The notes: a model not told the origin generated them from the letters alone. Positions 10,800 through 23,520 are shown, numbered from the stretch's first letter. The stretch: 64,000 bases of DNA from Metallyticus violacea (GCA_030762175.1 CM060841.1:7998501-8062500), one strand, 5' to 3'. Numbers and translations: made by a program.

Positions 10800-11430
10800 T
10801 GCCATTAGAAAGTTTATCTTATTTACTGGTAGTCTATTTATATTTTTTGTAATATGCAAATCTCATTACCGCGTAATAGTTTCCGCAACTACATCACTTG
10901 ATAACATTTTAATTACAGTATAATTCATTGCTTTATTTTGTGATGTTTTTATTATAATAAAAATTAACATAAGTAAAACATTTTCTATTTTCGTATGACA
11001 TGCTAAGTCCCATTTAAAAATTAAATTCCTTTACTTGTTGTATCTTAATTTTTATTAATAGTTTTGACCTATTTGTTGCTTTTATTTTCTTTAAATGCCT
11101 AAACTTTACTTTTATCCGTGTATATCGTAATATTGTAGTTAAAAAAATGTAAAGTTTAACTATTGAAGACACTTCAGTCCATAATAACCCAGGCAGTAAA
11201 TATAATTGTATAGTGATGTATTGTATTTTAATTAAACTAATTCGATTTATACGGAGAATAAGGCTTTTTATGAAGCAGAATTATTTTAACAAAGATACTT
11301 TTTATAAGTGTAAGGCTGTGTTGTCAGTTATAAAAATAAATTAATTCGTCATATTTTTTAAACCGCTTGAGCTATAAAGTAATTTTAATATTTTTAATTT
11401 TAACTCCAAGGTGGAATACTAACATTAGAT
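10800..11430. other. AT-rich spacer
   Basis: No gene or shared repeat recognised. Confidence 0.5.
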
Positions 11431-11663
11431 ATTGGTATATTTTAACAAAGACATGGACCTTCAAACTGAGAAAGGAGTTGGGAAATATTTGGATAGCAGG
11501 CCAAGGAAACAGGAGAACTGTATGGAGGAAGGTCAGGAACCACCTGAAGGATATAAACAGGTAATGCACAATTGCGCAATGTGGGTTGAAGATCTCGTTA
11601 GAAGTGCAAAAGTGGTTAAAAGTTGGATGGTGGATGTAGCTGTGCATCAAAACAGAAGCCAGG

Positions 11664-11894
11664 CTCATTAAACGGGGTCTCGCGTGATTTCAACTTGGGG
11701 CATGGCGGCAGACCAGAATCTCAGGTGAAAATGGACTGACAGTTTGCTGTTTATGTGAAGGGGAAGAATCACAGTCACACATCCTAGCGAACTGTAGCAG
11801 CAATGAGGTGTTGAGAAAAAAGTACTTGCTGCTTTCATTTACTGACTCTAACAGAGGGCAAGGGTATGCTGGCTCTACTGGCAGGCAAGGATGA
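11664..11894 (+). pseudogene. LINE ORF2 C-terminal zinc-knuckle region, decayed
   Basis: Frame 3 reads GAWRQTRISGENGLTVCCLC and continues EGEESQSHILANC, ending at the TGA of 11892-11894. This gives C-x2-C-x7-H-x4-C (Cys codons 11745, 11754 and 11793, His codon 11778), the cysteine-histidine motif typical of the C-terminus of non-LTR retrotransposon reverse transcriptases, preceded by the usual 'LGxW' type segment. A stop lies at 11685 and the upstream frame changes (open frames at 11367-11564 and 11432-11671 could be earlier parts but are not recognisable). A (TTA)n array 220 bp further on could be the element's 3' tail. The clade cannot be decided. Confidence 0.6.
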
Positions 11895-12114
11895 GGAGCA
11901 GGTAGACAGTAAATTCATGTCGAACGCGTGACAGTTCCAGCCTAAAAAGACTGAAAGAATGAAAACGGGAGGAAGGGTCGGGGGAACTAAACTGAATTAA
12001 AAACTAAATTTTAAGAAAAGAATAATGTCCTTGCAGATGATATTGTTTATTTACTCCACTGACAAAGGAGAAGGGGTTCAATATTGTGTATGTGTATAAG
12101 AAACTATTATTGAG

Positions 12115-12115
<1 letters not shown>

Positions 12116-12159
<44 letters not shown>
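12116..12159. repeat. (TTA)n microsatellite
   Basis: About 14 uninterrupted ATT/TTA units. It may mark the 3' end of the LINE fragment upstream, since several LINE clades end in short tandem repeats; that link is inference. Confidence 0.93.
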
Positions 12160-15100
12160 AATGCGTTAAGCAATGGAGGAATCTTATTTATTTATTTTTT
12201 TAAATAATGTACATTTTTTATGTTATGAAAGGCATGTACGGTACATTGGACCCATGCGAAGGTTGCAAAGTTATTAATATGCATGTAAATTGGAATAAAA
12301 TACATTCATTCATATTGTAAAAAACATACCTACCCTATTAATAAGAACAGTTTAAAATTTATTTTTGGCGTATAATGATATAAAGCTAGGTTTCTTTTAA
12401 ATAAATTTGTCATTTTTATTTTCATAGACGAAATTGAAACTGTTTTTGTTTTTCTAAATGTGGGGGTTTTCAGATTTTTTTAAAATTTCAATGCTTTGAA
12501 GCATCTAGTAAACTTAATGGATTTAACGAGTGTCTTTTAGAACTTCATTACATGTTTGTACTCGGAAATTTTAAAAGCTACTGCTTCCTGTATGACTAGA
12601 GATGAAAAACTTGTTTTTTTTAATGGCACGTACCAGAAAATAGCGGAAGTAAAACATTAGCTACCGTAAATTTGATGCGTAATTAAGTTTTTAATGTAAT
12701 GTGTACTATAGGAAAGAACAGCAAGCCATGGTATGTTCCTTGCATTTTGAAGATCTCTCTTGCCACAGCAACTCGGTGCGGTTCGCTTTCCTCCGACAGT
12801 AATTAAACACACTCACGTCTCTTCCTTTTCCGTCCATCTGTCCGTTCTTCGTTCTCTTTATCCAGCACGAGGTTTCTTGGAGGCGTTTCTCTTTTAATAA
12901 AGCGCTGACAGACGCGGTTGGTGCGAAACTATTAAATTCCGTAACATGGCCCTTAAAAGAGAAGCTAACCACAAGGTCTGAAGAATTCCTCCCAAAACGG
13001 AGTGCCTCACTCTTGGCGGTTCACATCTAACCATCAAAAGCTTTCTAGATATTTCCTCCTGTCTGAGTAACACAATGCCGTGACTAGTATTTACAAGCAG
13101 CTATTTATAACAGAGTCTTTGTATGCACGCTGGAACATTTGGTAGATAGACGAGCCCTCGACCTGATCTTTGGCGACCATAACGGTGCTATGCAATCTGT
13201 GGAACAGAGGGATAGATCCATCAGGGTCGGACTTATCCCAATCTCGTGAAATATTAAACAGTAGCTCTGTATACCTCAATAGCAAGTTTGATGACTGTAA
13301 CCGTATTGATCGTATCACAGTTCAATCCTTTCGACGCCTAACAAGGCGACTGAAACGCCTTTCTACCATTTATAGGTCATAAAATGCAGCCAATCGTTCG
13401 CACTTCCATTGAGTAAGGCTTAAGGAATTCTCACAAATACCACCACCTGCTTGAGAGTTCTGGGAGGCAATTTTAATTACACAGATATCCTGAAAAGCAC
13501 AAGGTCCTTAGTTAATTCTTGGAATTTGAAGAAAACGTGAGAAATATAAGTTTCCCGTTGGTAGCACTAGAAAGAGCCTGTCTTGATTGAGAAACATAGC
13601 GGAATTTGGCATCAAGCAGTAATAGGGTAGTGACTTGAAAGCATTTTCTTGCATTGTAAATGCATCCTGAGCTCACAAGAATGCCTGGAAACATTACAGA
13701 GAGTTTTTATACACTCTGCTTCTTCACGTACACTGACAGGTTTGAAAGACGAGGGTTTAAGAACAGCAGTTGCACATGCTCGTGTAGAAGCCATAGTGAA
13801 GTAAGAGCCACGAATGATTTACAGGGAGATAGGGATGCATCTAAACATTCAAATATCTTTGTGTGAGGAAACTTTATTGTCCCACAACCTCACAGACGAA
13901 CAAAAGACAACAAAAAAAACGGAAGGATGCTAGAAAAGAGTTCGTTGTTTTGACAATGTCAGCTTCGATATATTCAGAGATGAAGAAAACTGGATTTTCC
14001 ATACGATCCGGAAGCAAAGTAACTTTATTAAAGGTGGGTCGGAAATGGTTGTCACTTTATTCTATGCAAGTGGTCATATTGTACAATTATTCCACTTCAG
14101 GAATAAAAATTGTCACTGTCAACTGAGATACCACAATTTGTTTCCCCAGAGCCTTCAGAATAGGCAAATACTGGTTTATAAGAACTATGCGACAATGCCC
14201 CCCACAGACCAATGGAATTTGTCAAAGAATTGAGAATGACGCTGGAGAACCACCCTACATGCAGTGTGCATCTGCCTTGTTGCAACTAATGCCCTTTATT
14301 ATACAAGTATGGGCACGCTCCATTTTGGGCCTAACCATCTCTAACTGCCATAAGACTATGTTAAGTTTTTGTCGTTTTACTCGATTGTCATTCAGTTAAT
14401 TCCTAAAACATTTGTGTTATACTGTTGAATGATACCTTCTGCGTCTGCTCATGTTCTTCTTTTTGCATTAGAAGACCTTGATCAGACAGAAAATGCATAC
14501 TTTTGAGACTATGTCAGTTATAGTTACGGCACTTTCGCGTAGTACCGCATCCGAACTCAGCGGCCAATAACGGATCATTTGCCGGCAGAGGAAAAGGTTG
14601 TCATCGGTTAAAACAGAAATCGCAACATTAAACGTAAGCCTTATTAATTACATCATTTTAATACGTGAAATTTAATATAAGAATTTATCATTTTATTTTT
14701 TTATTCACTATTTAAAGTATTTGTTGTAGTGCATTTATTATATCAGTGTTGACATAAACTATATAAGGTCTACAGCTAACCTGTCAGTTATGAATGAATT
14801 ATAAGAATTATAGGGCTTAAAGGGCTTCCTAACAAATTCAATTTAGAACATAAACTTTATGTAGTTTAACATTTATCTGCTCTAAATTGGTCCAATGAAA
14901 ATGGCTAAGACAACCAGAAACCTATATTTTTAATTGGTATGTGAAAACAAGAGATAAATAAACTAAATGACATGCCTGAAAATGTAAATTATTCATAATT
15001 CATAGATCTGCATTTTCTATTTCTTTTCTTCCAATTATGAACGCGCATTTAGTTATCTTACAGTAGCTACTTAGTAATAGTCACCGCTAAATACAACGTA

Positions 15101-15650
15101 GCCATGTTGACAAATATTTTATTACATTACATAAGTTATTTGAATGCAGTTTACAGTCAAATTAAAACTTGAATGCGATATAACGTAACGCCTTTCTTTC
15201 CTTGAGTTGTACAATCAAATGCACAACACCCAGGCATATTAACCAAATTAAAATAAAAATTTGAAAATATTCTCTATGTAAGCATATGGTACAACACATA
15301 GACATTAGACCCAAAATGGCGGCTGATGCTGGCGAATCAATCACGGAGCTCGGTTGTCGGCAAATTCCGCCACAAAGCGTGTCCATACTCGTATAATAGA
15401 AGGCTTTAGTAGCAGTTTCTTCCTGTTTCTAGTTGTCAGGGAAAAAACTGAGAGGCCATCAGTTTGGAAGTTCGGAAGAAGCTGGTGCCTCCTACAAAGA
15501 GGGAGAGACATGGCATAGGTGCTCAGTGATTGGTCCCCAAGGATGAAACTTTGTATTGAGAATAGGAGAGAAACTACTTCGAAAAGAAACAGGCAAAGTT
15601 AGCGAGTTATAGCCTTTTATTCTATACCATGGATTAACAGGTTTTATTTT
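12160..15650. other. no recognisable gene
   Basis: Moderately AT-rich. A less AT-rich part (12700-14400) holds overlapping ORFs of 60-88 codons on both strands, none with a recognisable domain, so I call none. Confidence 0.45.
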
Positions 15651-15654
15651 AACC

Positions 15655-15658
<4 letters not shown>

Positions 15659-15689
<31 letters not shown>
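15659..15689. repeat. (AT)n microsatellite, left flank of the inverted repeat
   Basis: About 15 AT units; a matching (AT)n array at 16117-16144 flanks the other side of the same inverted repeat. Confidence 0.93.
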
Positions 15690-15692
<3 letters not shown>

Positions 15693-15730
15693 GAAAAATA
15701 AAAATAAAGAAACACGATTAACACTGTAAC

Positions 15731-16112
15731 AAATTAACACTAATAATAAAAGTAGATAAAGATAAAACACAGAGAAAGAGTCACACTTGAAATTGCTTTT
15801 TTTTTCTTTATCAGCTGGAAGGATAATAACATCAGGATTATTAGATAATCTTTTAAGTGCTGATTTCTCACGTAAAGTTAAGTTGTCTTTAGGAGTGATC
15901 TTATCTAGAAATTTAGAATCGCTGATCGAAGTTAAAAATCTGTTAATAAACATTTCTAAAGGATGGCTAGAAGGTAAAGATGGAGGTTCAAGTTTGGAGG
16001 AAGAACGAAACTTGAGAAGGCAAGGAGTAACATTTGAAGTAGGCTGAGAAGATTTAGTATGTGTGACTCTTTCTCTGTGTTTTATCTTTATCTACTTTTA
16101 TTATTAGTGTTA

Positions 16113-16116
<4 letters not shown>
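15731..16116 (-). mobile_element. Penelope-like element fragment inside a perfect 56-bp inverted repeat
   Basis: Left arm 15731-15786 and right arm 16061-16116 are exact reverse complements (56/56), with a 274-bp spacer. The spacer is open on the minus strand throughout. Its translation contains LTLREKSALKRLSNNPDVII then LPADK, closely matching the region just before the reverse transcriptase core of Penelope-like retroelements (a Leu-rich stretch, 'NxDIVILPADKG'). After LPADK the frame enters EKKSNFK and then the inverted repeat, so the RT core is absent. The family's RT/endonuclease copies RNA into target DNA; this piece cannot. The perfect arms and open frame point to recent formation. Confidence 0.6.

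Positions 16117-16144
<28 letters not shown>
16117..16144. repeat. (AT)n microsatellite, right flank of the inverted repeat
   Basis: About 14 AT units directly outside the right arm. Confidence 0.93.
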
Positions 16145-16147
<3 letters not shown>

Positions 16148-16149
16148 TT

Positions 16150-16910
16150 CTTTATTTATCTTTATTTTATATACCCTGGACCCATTATGTCTGTTAAGGA
16201 ATTTTATTAAATACATGTGTTTTCATACATTTTATCCGATACAAAACATTTTATTTTAAAGTTTATTAATGTGATAACAATATCATATAGATACATTTAT
16301 GTTCAGTAATTGTTGTTTGATAGTTACACGAGATTCAAGAAGAGTATATTTTAACACGCTGAATCTTCTGCTATGAATAATTACTTCATGAAATATGAGT
16401 TATCCTTTATGACATCAAGCTCACTACTTTTATTATGGAATTTACACAGAATATCCAGGTGGCAGATTTCGTAAAAAGGGATTGGAAGATCTTCTGATCA
16501 TGTTGCTGGATCATTTCCATTGCAAGTTCGTTGATGGACAGTCTCCTTTGTGGAATGTTGGGCAAAGTAAAGAATAAAAGGAATTTAGATTGTAAACATG
16601 CATTATGTTATTCCAGAGGGCCAGCATTTACTTTGTCTCTTGCGAATGAAATTGAATACTTCCTGATTCATAACATCTACACCACTCTTAGTATGATTAT
16701 AACATTTTTACAATTTCAGACTTCTGTTTTGGATGTTCACTAGTAGCATTATGCGTGATACTTAGGAGAAATACACGCTAATTTTTCTTTCGTGAAAAAC
16801 TAAGTCTCTTCGAAATGCAAATAGGCTTGAATTTGCCGGCTGGGCTCTATCTCTTTTGAAATGCCCCTTTTATTCTCAGTCTCATTGTTCTCATAACAGT
16901 AAGGTTTTTA
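16150..16910. other. no recognisable gene
   Basis: AT-rich; the 70-codon ORF at 16531-16743 has no recognisable motif. Confidence 0.5.
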
Positions 16911-16918
16911 TCCAAGAG

Positions 16919-17133
16919 GTTTTTATTTGGTTTATTTATGGACGCTCTGTAACAGCTCAGGTCATCAGCGTCCCATTTAAACGAGAGCGTGAAACGGCCG
17001 ACACATTTTGCTCAGAGGCCTCTTCTTTCAGGCTTGAGGTTCTTTTTCGTGCCGTAAATATACGACACGGGACCCACGACTTTACTTCCTTTCCGAAGGA
17101 AGCCATACTTAGGAATTTTACGCCCGAAAAATT
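16919..17133 (-). mobile_element. SINE-A copy 4, 5'-truncated (no tRNA head)
   Basis: Contains the 3' tail, hairpin and body on the minus strand, but stops at CGGGCGTAAAATTCC and lacks the tRNA-derived head. A possible short target-site duplication (CCAAGAG at 16912, TCAAGAG at 17133) suggests truncation during reverse transcription rather than later deletion. It lies 95 bp from another copy in the same orientation. Confidence 0.88.
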
Positions 17134-17227
17134 CAAGAGACGTTCTGCCACTGGAACACTTGTGAAATAGTTATATATAGTGATATTTCTATCTGTACCA
17201 GCAATCATACCTTCCAGAGTATGCACT

Positions 17228-17520
17228 TTTTTTATTTGTTTATTTACGGACGCTCTTTAACATCTCAGGTCATCAGCGTCCCATTCAACTCAGGGCGTGA
17301 AACGGCCGATAAATTTTGCTCAGAGGCCTCTTCTTTCAGGCTTGAGGTTCTTTTTCGTGCCGTAAATGTACGACATGGGACCCACGGCTTTACTTCCCTT
17401 CCGAAGGAAGCCATACTTAGGATTTTTACGCCGAAAAAATCCATCGATCCTGGCCGGGTTCGAATCCTCGACCTTGGGTTTAGAAGGCAAGTATGGTTAC
17501 CACTACAACACCAGAACCGA
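17228..17520 (-). mobile_element. SINE-A copy 5, full length
   Basis: Complete on the minus strand with head ending at 17520. A near-perfect target-site duplication AGTATGCACT / AGTATGTACT lies at 17218-17227 and 17521-17530. The 107-codon plus-strand ORF through it is a SINE read-through, as seen for the same frame in other copies. Confidence 0.93.
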
Positions 17521-17734
17521 AGTATGTACTGTAGTAAGTCATAAGTTCTACTGGGGTAGTTCGCCTGGTTTTCTCCCTATATGCACATTCCCATCAATGG
17601 CATAATTAGTTTCGGCTTCACACATTCAAAATATCTTAATTCCCTAATTCTCTGGCTTGTTTGAATTTATTTCATAAATCCACACCGATCCCTATAAGGC
17701 ACTAGCTGTTCGTCTATGATAACGTACAAATTAT

Positions 17735-17830
17735 GAAGGGTTATTAAGATTTAGAAGTTTTCTATTAACTAGAAGAAAAGAAAATTATAATGAGCATTTG
17801 AAAAGACGTGAAATTGCCACTAAAGAGTGC
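17735..17830 (+). repeat. unclassified dispersed repeat, copy 2
   Basis: Resembles 10337-10470 in the same orientation (GATTTAGAAG, CTATTAACTAGAAGAAA, GAGCATTTGAAAAGAC, AAATTGCCA). Family unknown. Confidence 0.45.
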
Positions 17831-17839
17831 CTTTAATTT

Positions 17840-18950
17840 CCATGCACTGTTCTATAAATATTTGGCATACGTGTTTTATGTAATGAAATGGAAAAAAAAT
17901 CTCAGAAAAAGTTCCGTAGTAAATCTGGTAATAACAGAACTTAAATGTAATTTCAAAATTAAGACACGCAATTGAGGAAAAACGTCGCGTAGTCTTAAAC
18001 CATGGCGTATTATATCTTCAGAACAATGCTTCAAGTCACAAATTCTGTGCTGCAATGGTATAAAGCTGAATTAGTTCATAAATATTTTTTTTATATTTAA
18101 TATCATAAAATTGTTTTAAACCGTCACAAAATTGTAATGAATTTTTTATATTACATATAAAAATAATTTTAATCGCAATAATAGGAGTGTGAAAACATTA
18201 TTTGTGTTTTTTCTATTAATGTGAGAAGTTGCATTGTGTTTACAAGAGACCCACGCATTTTTGGACAGCATTGTTTTGATAATTTGAAAGCTATTTACTT
18301 TTCTTACATAATTGTATGACTATTAATGTAAAATATTTCAGATATCTTAACTAATGTCCTTTACAAAAATTATAGCTTAAAAAAAACATGTGTGTAATTT
18401 TAAATTACAGGAACTAGGCAGAACATTTTGAGTAGCTGCGCTTTTATGTAGGTTCGTACTTACCGGTTATGCAAAGTAACAAATGTTTGCTGGTCATTCG
18501 TGACAATATCATTTGAATTAACTCATAACAGATTCTTTATACCGTGTTCTTATTCGAGAGGCAATCGACGTTTGTGAAAAATGCGAATCCCGGTAAGGCT
18601 GCATTTGACAGGCAATTGAGCTTGGTCAGTCGTATTTATTTCACCAGCTGTAAGTGTTAGATTTTCTGCTGTTTATTTGTGAACTGTGGAATTTGCAGGA
18701 AGTGACATATGTGCTAGAAGAAAAAATATTTATTTTAGATTGTTAAGTGCAAAGTGTTGCACTTCAGGAGAAAATTTCATTCAACTTTCCAGCAATAACA
18801 TTTTAATCGGGAGGTAGGGTTTTCAGATTAATAAAGTTCGAACTTAGGATCTTTTAATTGACAATAAACTGAGACCAAATACTGAATTTTAACAGAGGAG
18901 AAGCTTCGAGGAAGCTATTGACTAGACTCCTCGAAAGTAGTAAACACGAC
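17840..18950. other. AT-rich spacer
   Basis: No gene or shared repeat recognised. Confidence 0.5.
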
Positions 18951-18959
18951 TAGCCCAAC

Positions 18960-19175
18960 AAATTGGTGTATCTTTCGAAAGTGCGTATAAAGCTACTCAG
19001 CCGTGGTATCTTCATCCACATGAAATTACTGCTGCACCTGAAGTAAAACCCTTGGAGACACTGAAACAAAATATTCGGGAAGCGTTTTACATTATTCGGG
19101 AGGATGAAATTGCGGCGAGTGTCTCAAAATATTTTCAAATGAATTCCGGCATGTCTCACAGCTGAGTATAGGCAC
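18960..19175 (+). pseudogene. mariner-like transposase, extreme C-terminus
   Basis: A plus-strand frame reads EVKPLETLKQNIREAFYIIR then EDEIAASVSKYFQMN. After a frameshift the sequence CACTTTGAGCATTTAAAATGA gives HFEHLK and a stop. Many insect mariner-like DDE transposases end with 'LKQNIR.AI..I......V..NF..R...C....G.HFEHL', so the last piece and its natural stop are recognisable. The catalytic part is not seen upstream. Short and decayed. Confidence 0.6.
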
Positions 19176-19179
19176 TTTG

Positions 19180-22100
19180 AGCATTTAAAATGATAGAGAG
19201 TGCAATATAAATTATGTTTATTACTAATAAATGACGAAAGAGTGAAAAAAGTGCGTGCATTGAGCTCCGACCGCGCGTCCCGATTTTCCCGGTAGATGGC
19301 GAGATTATTACGCAGTAACTTCTCGTCGGCAAATCAATTTTCGATTGTTTTATTTGTTATATTTCGAGGTTAATATATGCATTTTATACCACAAGCTACA
19401 GTGGTGTACAGTTCCCCCCCCCCTTTTTGGTGTGTAGTGTTTATGTTTCATTTGGGCGACATTTTCAGAAATATTTAATAGGTTATTAGTTTTTAAATTA
19501 TGAAAATAATTCAAACGCAGCACATCTTCATGACTTAATAACTGGAGGTGTTCAAGCAATTTTAATATGAATATAGATAATATAAACATTTCAAGCATAT
19601 TTAAGAGTTTGGCTTCAACAATAAACGGCACCGCCACCACCGCGTCAGACAGTGTTATAGGCTCTGGCTCTATTTTCAATTTGGACAGATTGCCAAAACC
19701 TTCCTTTTACTTCATTATGAAAAGATAAAACACAATGGTTGTTTTCTACATTTTTGCCTTAACTTTATGGAATGTTGTTATTAATTTTCTCATTCTTTAT
19801 TCCGGAGGCGAAGAGTGAAATATTACGGGGACAATCAATATTTCACACAGAGCAAAGCAGTAGATATTTTTATTGCATGTAATTAAATTCCTCACTTGAA
19901 GAATGTCACGCACGTGTTTACGGATTATATATCGGGCTTTTCCGGGAATGCTTTGTTGATTGCTACGCACAACTTTCAGAATTACGTGTAAAATTAATAT
20001 TATAAAAATAATTAACTAAGAACTCTTAAACATCTTTAATTAAAATCAAATTCAAATAACGTGTAAATTGGCTCTTGGAAGATTGTTGAACAAGACCGCG
20101 GGAACCGACCTCGAAACTTGGCGTTGTAAAGTGGTGGAAAATGTTGGAGTTTCTTCCGTTTCTCTGATTTTACTTCACCAACATTCTTCAATTTTCTCTC
20201 TCCTTTCAGCTCCTCTTCATGTTCATTTCATGGCCGCTATTCCGGGTGACATCTGATCCCTCATCCATCTCCTCAGTTGAGCTTATCGCAAGATAAACCT
20301 CACTGGTTGATTTCAGCAGAAATTTCTCCAGCGGTTTCCAGACCAAATATAGAAATTTAATAAAATAGCGTTAATTACACAGTTTCCTACCCACCCGAGA
20401 GATTTTTCTAGTGCTAGATATTTCGTTGTTGAGTTTCCTTTTCTCTTTCACTGAAAAAGTAAATGTCAGTCATGAATTCATGGTGCTTAATTTCTCAAAA
20501 TATTTGGCATTTTATATTTTGAATGAATGAGTGTATTTTATTCAAATTAATATATATATACTAATAACTTTGCAACCTCCGTATGTGTCTTTCATAATAT
20601 ATAAAAAGTACATTATTAAATAAATAAGCTTGTCCCCTCCGCTATGAGACATGCTTAAATCCTTTTGAGGCATGACCGCAATTCATCCTCCCAAACAATG
20701 TAAATTGCTTCCCGGATATTTTGTGTCAGAACCTCCACGGGGTTTGTTTAAGATATTTTATATGGATGAAGGTACAGAAGCTGAGTGGCTTTATACGCAC
20801 TGCTGACAGCTAATTGTGTTAAAGATTAGCCTATAGGTAGTCTATTCCATCGAGTTTCTCTGTTAAAGCCCGGTTTTTTGGTCTTGGGTTCTAGTCAATG
20901 AAAACGCCGAACTTTGTTTACCAATCTGATAATTGAACTGCCCGATTGAGATGTTATTCCTGGAAATTCAGCATGAAGTTCTTACTTGCAGTACATACTT
21001 GTTCCATTCCACTCCCGACTTTCCTATAGAAATGATACTAATAAACACTTAGGAGCAAACAATTGCCTGCATCATCAGAGCACTAGTCTTATCGGAAATC
21101 ATGCGTCCACTGAAAGTCATCCGGTTATTCGCTACAAACTCCGATTTCATGACAGAATGAGAGCAGCGCATGATGTCTTTGGCTCACTTCTCTTTTAAAT
21201 TCCGATGCTCTTCCTGTCTAATCTCATATTGTCATCCAATAGATTTTGTAATATTAGTATTTTATTAAATACTAATTATAATCGCAAGTGAAAATAAGTT
21301 TTTTTCTGAGCCAGAGGAGTAGTACTTGTTTGTTAGATTAATTCTACCGTAAAGTTGACAGTAACGTGAATGTGATGCATTTGAGAAGTTTGTTATATTC
21401 AAAATAGAATTAATAAATACATTAGTGAATGCCTCTGTACTGCAGTAAAGTCATATTGAGTACCACTTTTCTGAATTTTGTTTTAGTCAAAGGAGAAAGG
21501 ATAAAAAAAAAAAAAAAAAACTAATACTGATAAAATCCATCAATGATAATATACAAGTTCGACTCACAGTTTCCATGATTTTGACCTAAAACATTTGAAT
21601 GCACAGATTACTTTTTTTGTTTTACGGTTAACGATGGCTGTTTTGGGATACTGTATCTCTTAATTAAAATATTGATAGAAAAACACTACTGTACATATTT
21701 ATCGGTTAACTCCAAAATAAGCTGGCATAGCACAGAAGAGCAAAAACATTCTAATGATGTTAACTGATGATTGGTTATCAATAAACTGAAATATTCATGC
21801 AATGTTTTTCCTAGAAACCAAACTACTCAAGGTTATTTAAATCAAGTTAGCTTAATTAAAACGAAATAAATTCGTCTGATTGAAATGAGAGACACAGGGA
21901 ATGTTGTTCACAAAAACAGTATCAAAATTTAAGAGTTGTTAGTACACAGATAAAGTTAATACTTTAATAAATTATTACAAGAGCCTCTGTTTACCCAGAG
22001 AAGCGAAATATAGAAGCTTGACAAAAGAAAATGTAGTAATTTCTCAGACATAATAGTATTAATACTCTATACTACAGAAAAAATGAAAATGTATGTATCA

Positions 22101-22560
22101 TAGTCTTAAATTAAGCATTCAGTAGTTAATATGCAAGTATTTTGAACACTTGAGCGCACACCAGACAATGGTATAACAAAGAAAGTTCTATCGTAATAGA
22201 CGTTTTCAGAGATCATTAATGAAATAAACAGATGAAAGGTGATTACTGCTATTGTTTTCCACGGCTTGTTATCTTTTTATGTCTCGCTTGAGTTATCGTA
22301 GAAATTTCCTGGGGGATATTGAGTTTGAGCTCTTTGAATGAGTACGATAATTCAGTGTAAAAATAATGCTCGAGTTTGACAAGCTTACTTTTTAGTCATA
22401 GATTCGTACCACAAAAACAAGATTATCACATTAACGTCTCATGATGCTTTTAACATTTTTTTTAAAAAAATTGCAAAATATAAGTAGAAAATATTGACAT
22501 GGTAACTATGGCCCACCCCGACTGAAATATAAGTATAATATAATATATATGTAGCAAATC
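19180..22560. other. no recognisable gene
   Basis: AT-rich, with a poly-A run at 21503-21520 and a C run at 19415-19423. The 109-codon minus-strand ORF at 19350-19679 has no motif I recognise and no flanking gene-like signals. Confidence 0.45.
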
Positions 22561-23520
22561 TAATTATCGTAATGTTTTATGTATTGTAATTAGTAATGTA
22601 GATATCATGTATATAATACGGCACAATGTTAACATGTAAATTACACGTCGACAAAAGAGAAAGTGCTTTAGTGTTTCCTGTTACGTAGCTTGGAGAGCCA
22701 AGAGGACTATAAAACTATACAATAAAGCCAACGGTCAAGTGTGGTGCCACTTTTAAAACGACTGCCGTTACAGAGTTAATGAATCCAAGGACTTTTAAAT
22801 GCGTTAGGGCATTCGACCGGACAGGGCGTTGCACTATTAGCCTTTAAACTGGTCACTGTCAACAAAATGTTTTAAACTTTCTAACAATAGCGAATGGCAC
22901 GTGTGGCAGATGAACTTAAAACCAGCCAATGGTAAATGTATGTTCAAACTTTTAAAGATAGGCGCGAAACTTGCGAGTGCATTGTGACCACCTTTGGCGT
23001 TGTTAAGCCAACGATTACTTGATTTCAGTTTAAGGAAGCGTTTGCTCCGCTGGGGCAAGCAGTCCGCAGTTCTGTACACGCGGTGTAAAGCACTCTTAAG
23101 ATCTATACCCAGTACGAATGTCTAAGTTACAGACGCGGTGAGATGCAGTTCAGTTACTCATTTCCGATACGACTCACGCAGTTGTGAGAGTTAGTTCTCA
23201 GTACTCAGTTATGCAGAAGCAGTTTTCACTTGACATACGCAGCCGTCAGTTTCACATGTCGCGGCACTCATCTGTAAGTTTCACACGCAGCGAGAGGCCC
23301 TTGTTATTCTGATTTCGACCCCGGCACTCACTTGTAAGATATATACCGCGACACACACAGTACACAGTTTCACTTCTAAGTTCCACTCTAGGCAGCTATG
23401 TTTGTATTCGATTTGGCTAAGTCTATCGTACACAAAACACCAGAGGACGCGAAAGAATTTGGACATAATAAAATACCAATGTATATATTGCGTTGTGTAT
23501 TCTAGCTTCAGTATCATTAA
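22560..23520. other. less AT-rich segment rich in CAGT/CACT motifs, unidentified
   Basis: Bases 23120-23380 carry repeated CAGTT/CAGTCA-type words and two copies of CGGCACTCA(T/C)(C/T)TGTAAG (23262 and 23322). An ATAAAA motif occurs near 22708. This composition is reminiscent of some LTRs, but I find no second copy, no terminal repeat and no primer-binding site. The 80-codon minus-strand ORF 22837-23079 (a C-x2-C pair in FKFICHTCHSLLL) is not recognisable. Confidence 0.25.

Noticed and set aside
13091..14399. Cluster of ORFs of 60-88 codons as a possible multi-exon gene
   Set aside because: They overlap on both strands, share no frame, contain no recognisable domain and have no convincing splice-site and codon-bias pattern.
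17221..17544. 107-codon ORF, with similar proteins at 3569, 9329, 16856 and 24120
   Set aside because: The shared protein sequence (GRSLTSQVISVPFNSGRETA and similar) is the SINE-A antisense frame. SINEs are non-coding, and the frame is broken differently in each copy.
22837..23079. 80-codon ORF with a C-x2-C pair as a possible zinc-finger protein
   Set aside because: Only one Cys pair, no second metal-binding half and no similarity I can name.
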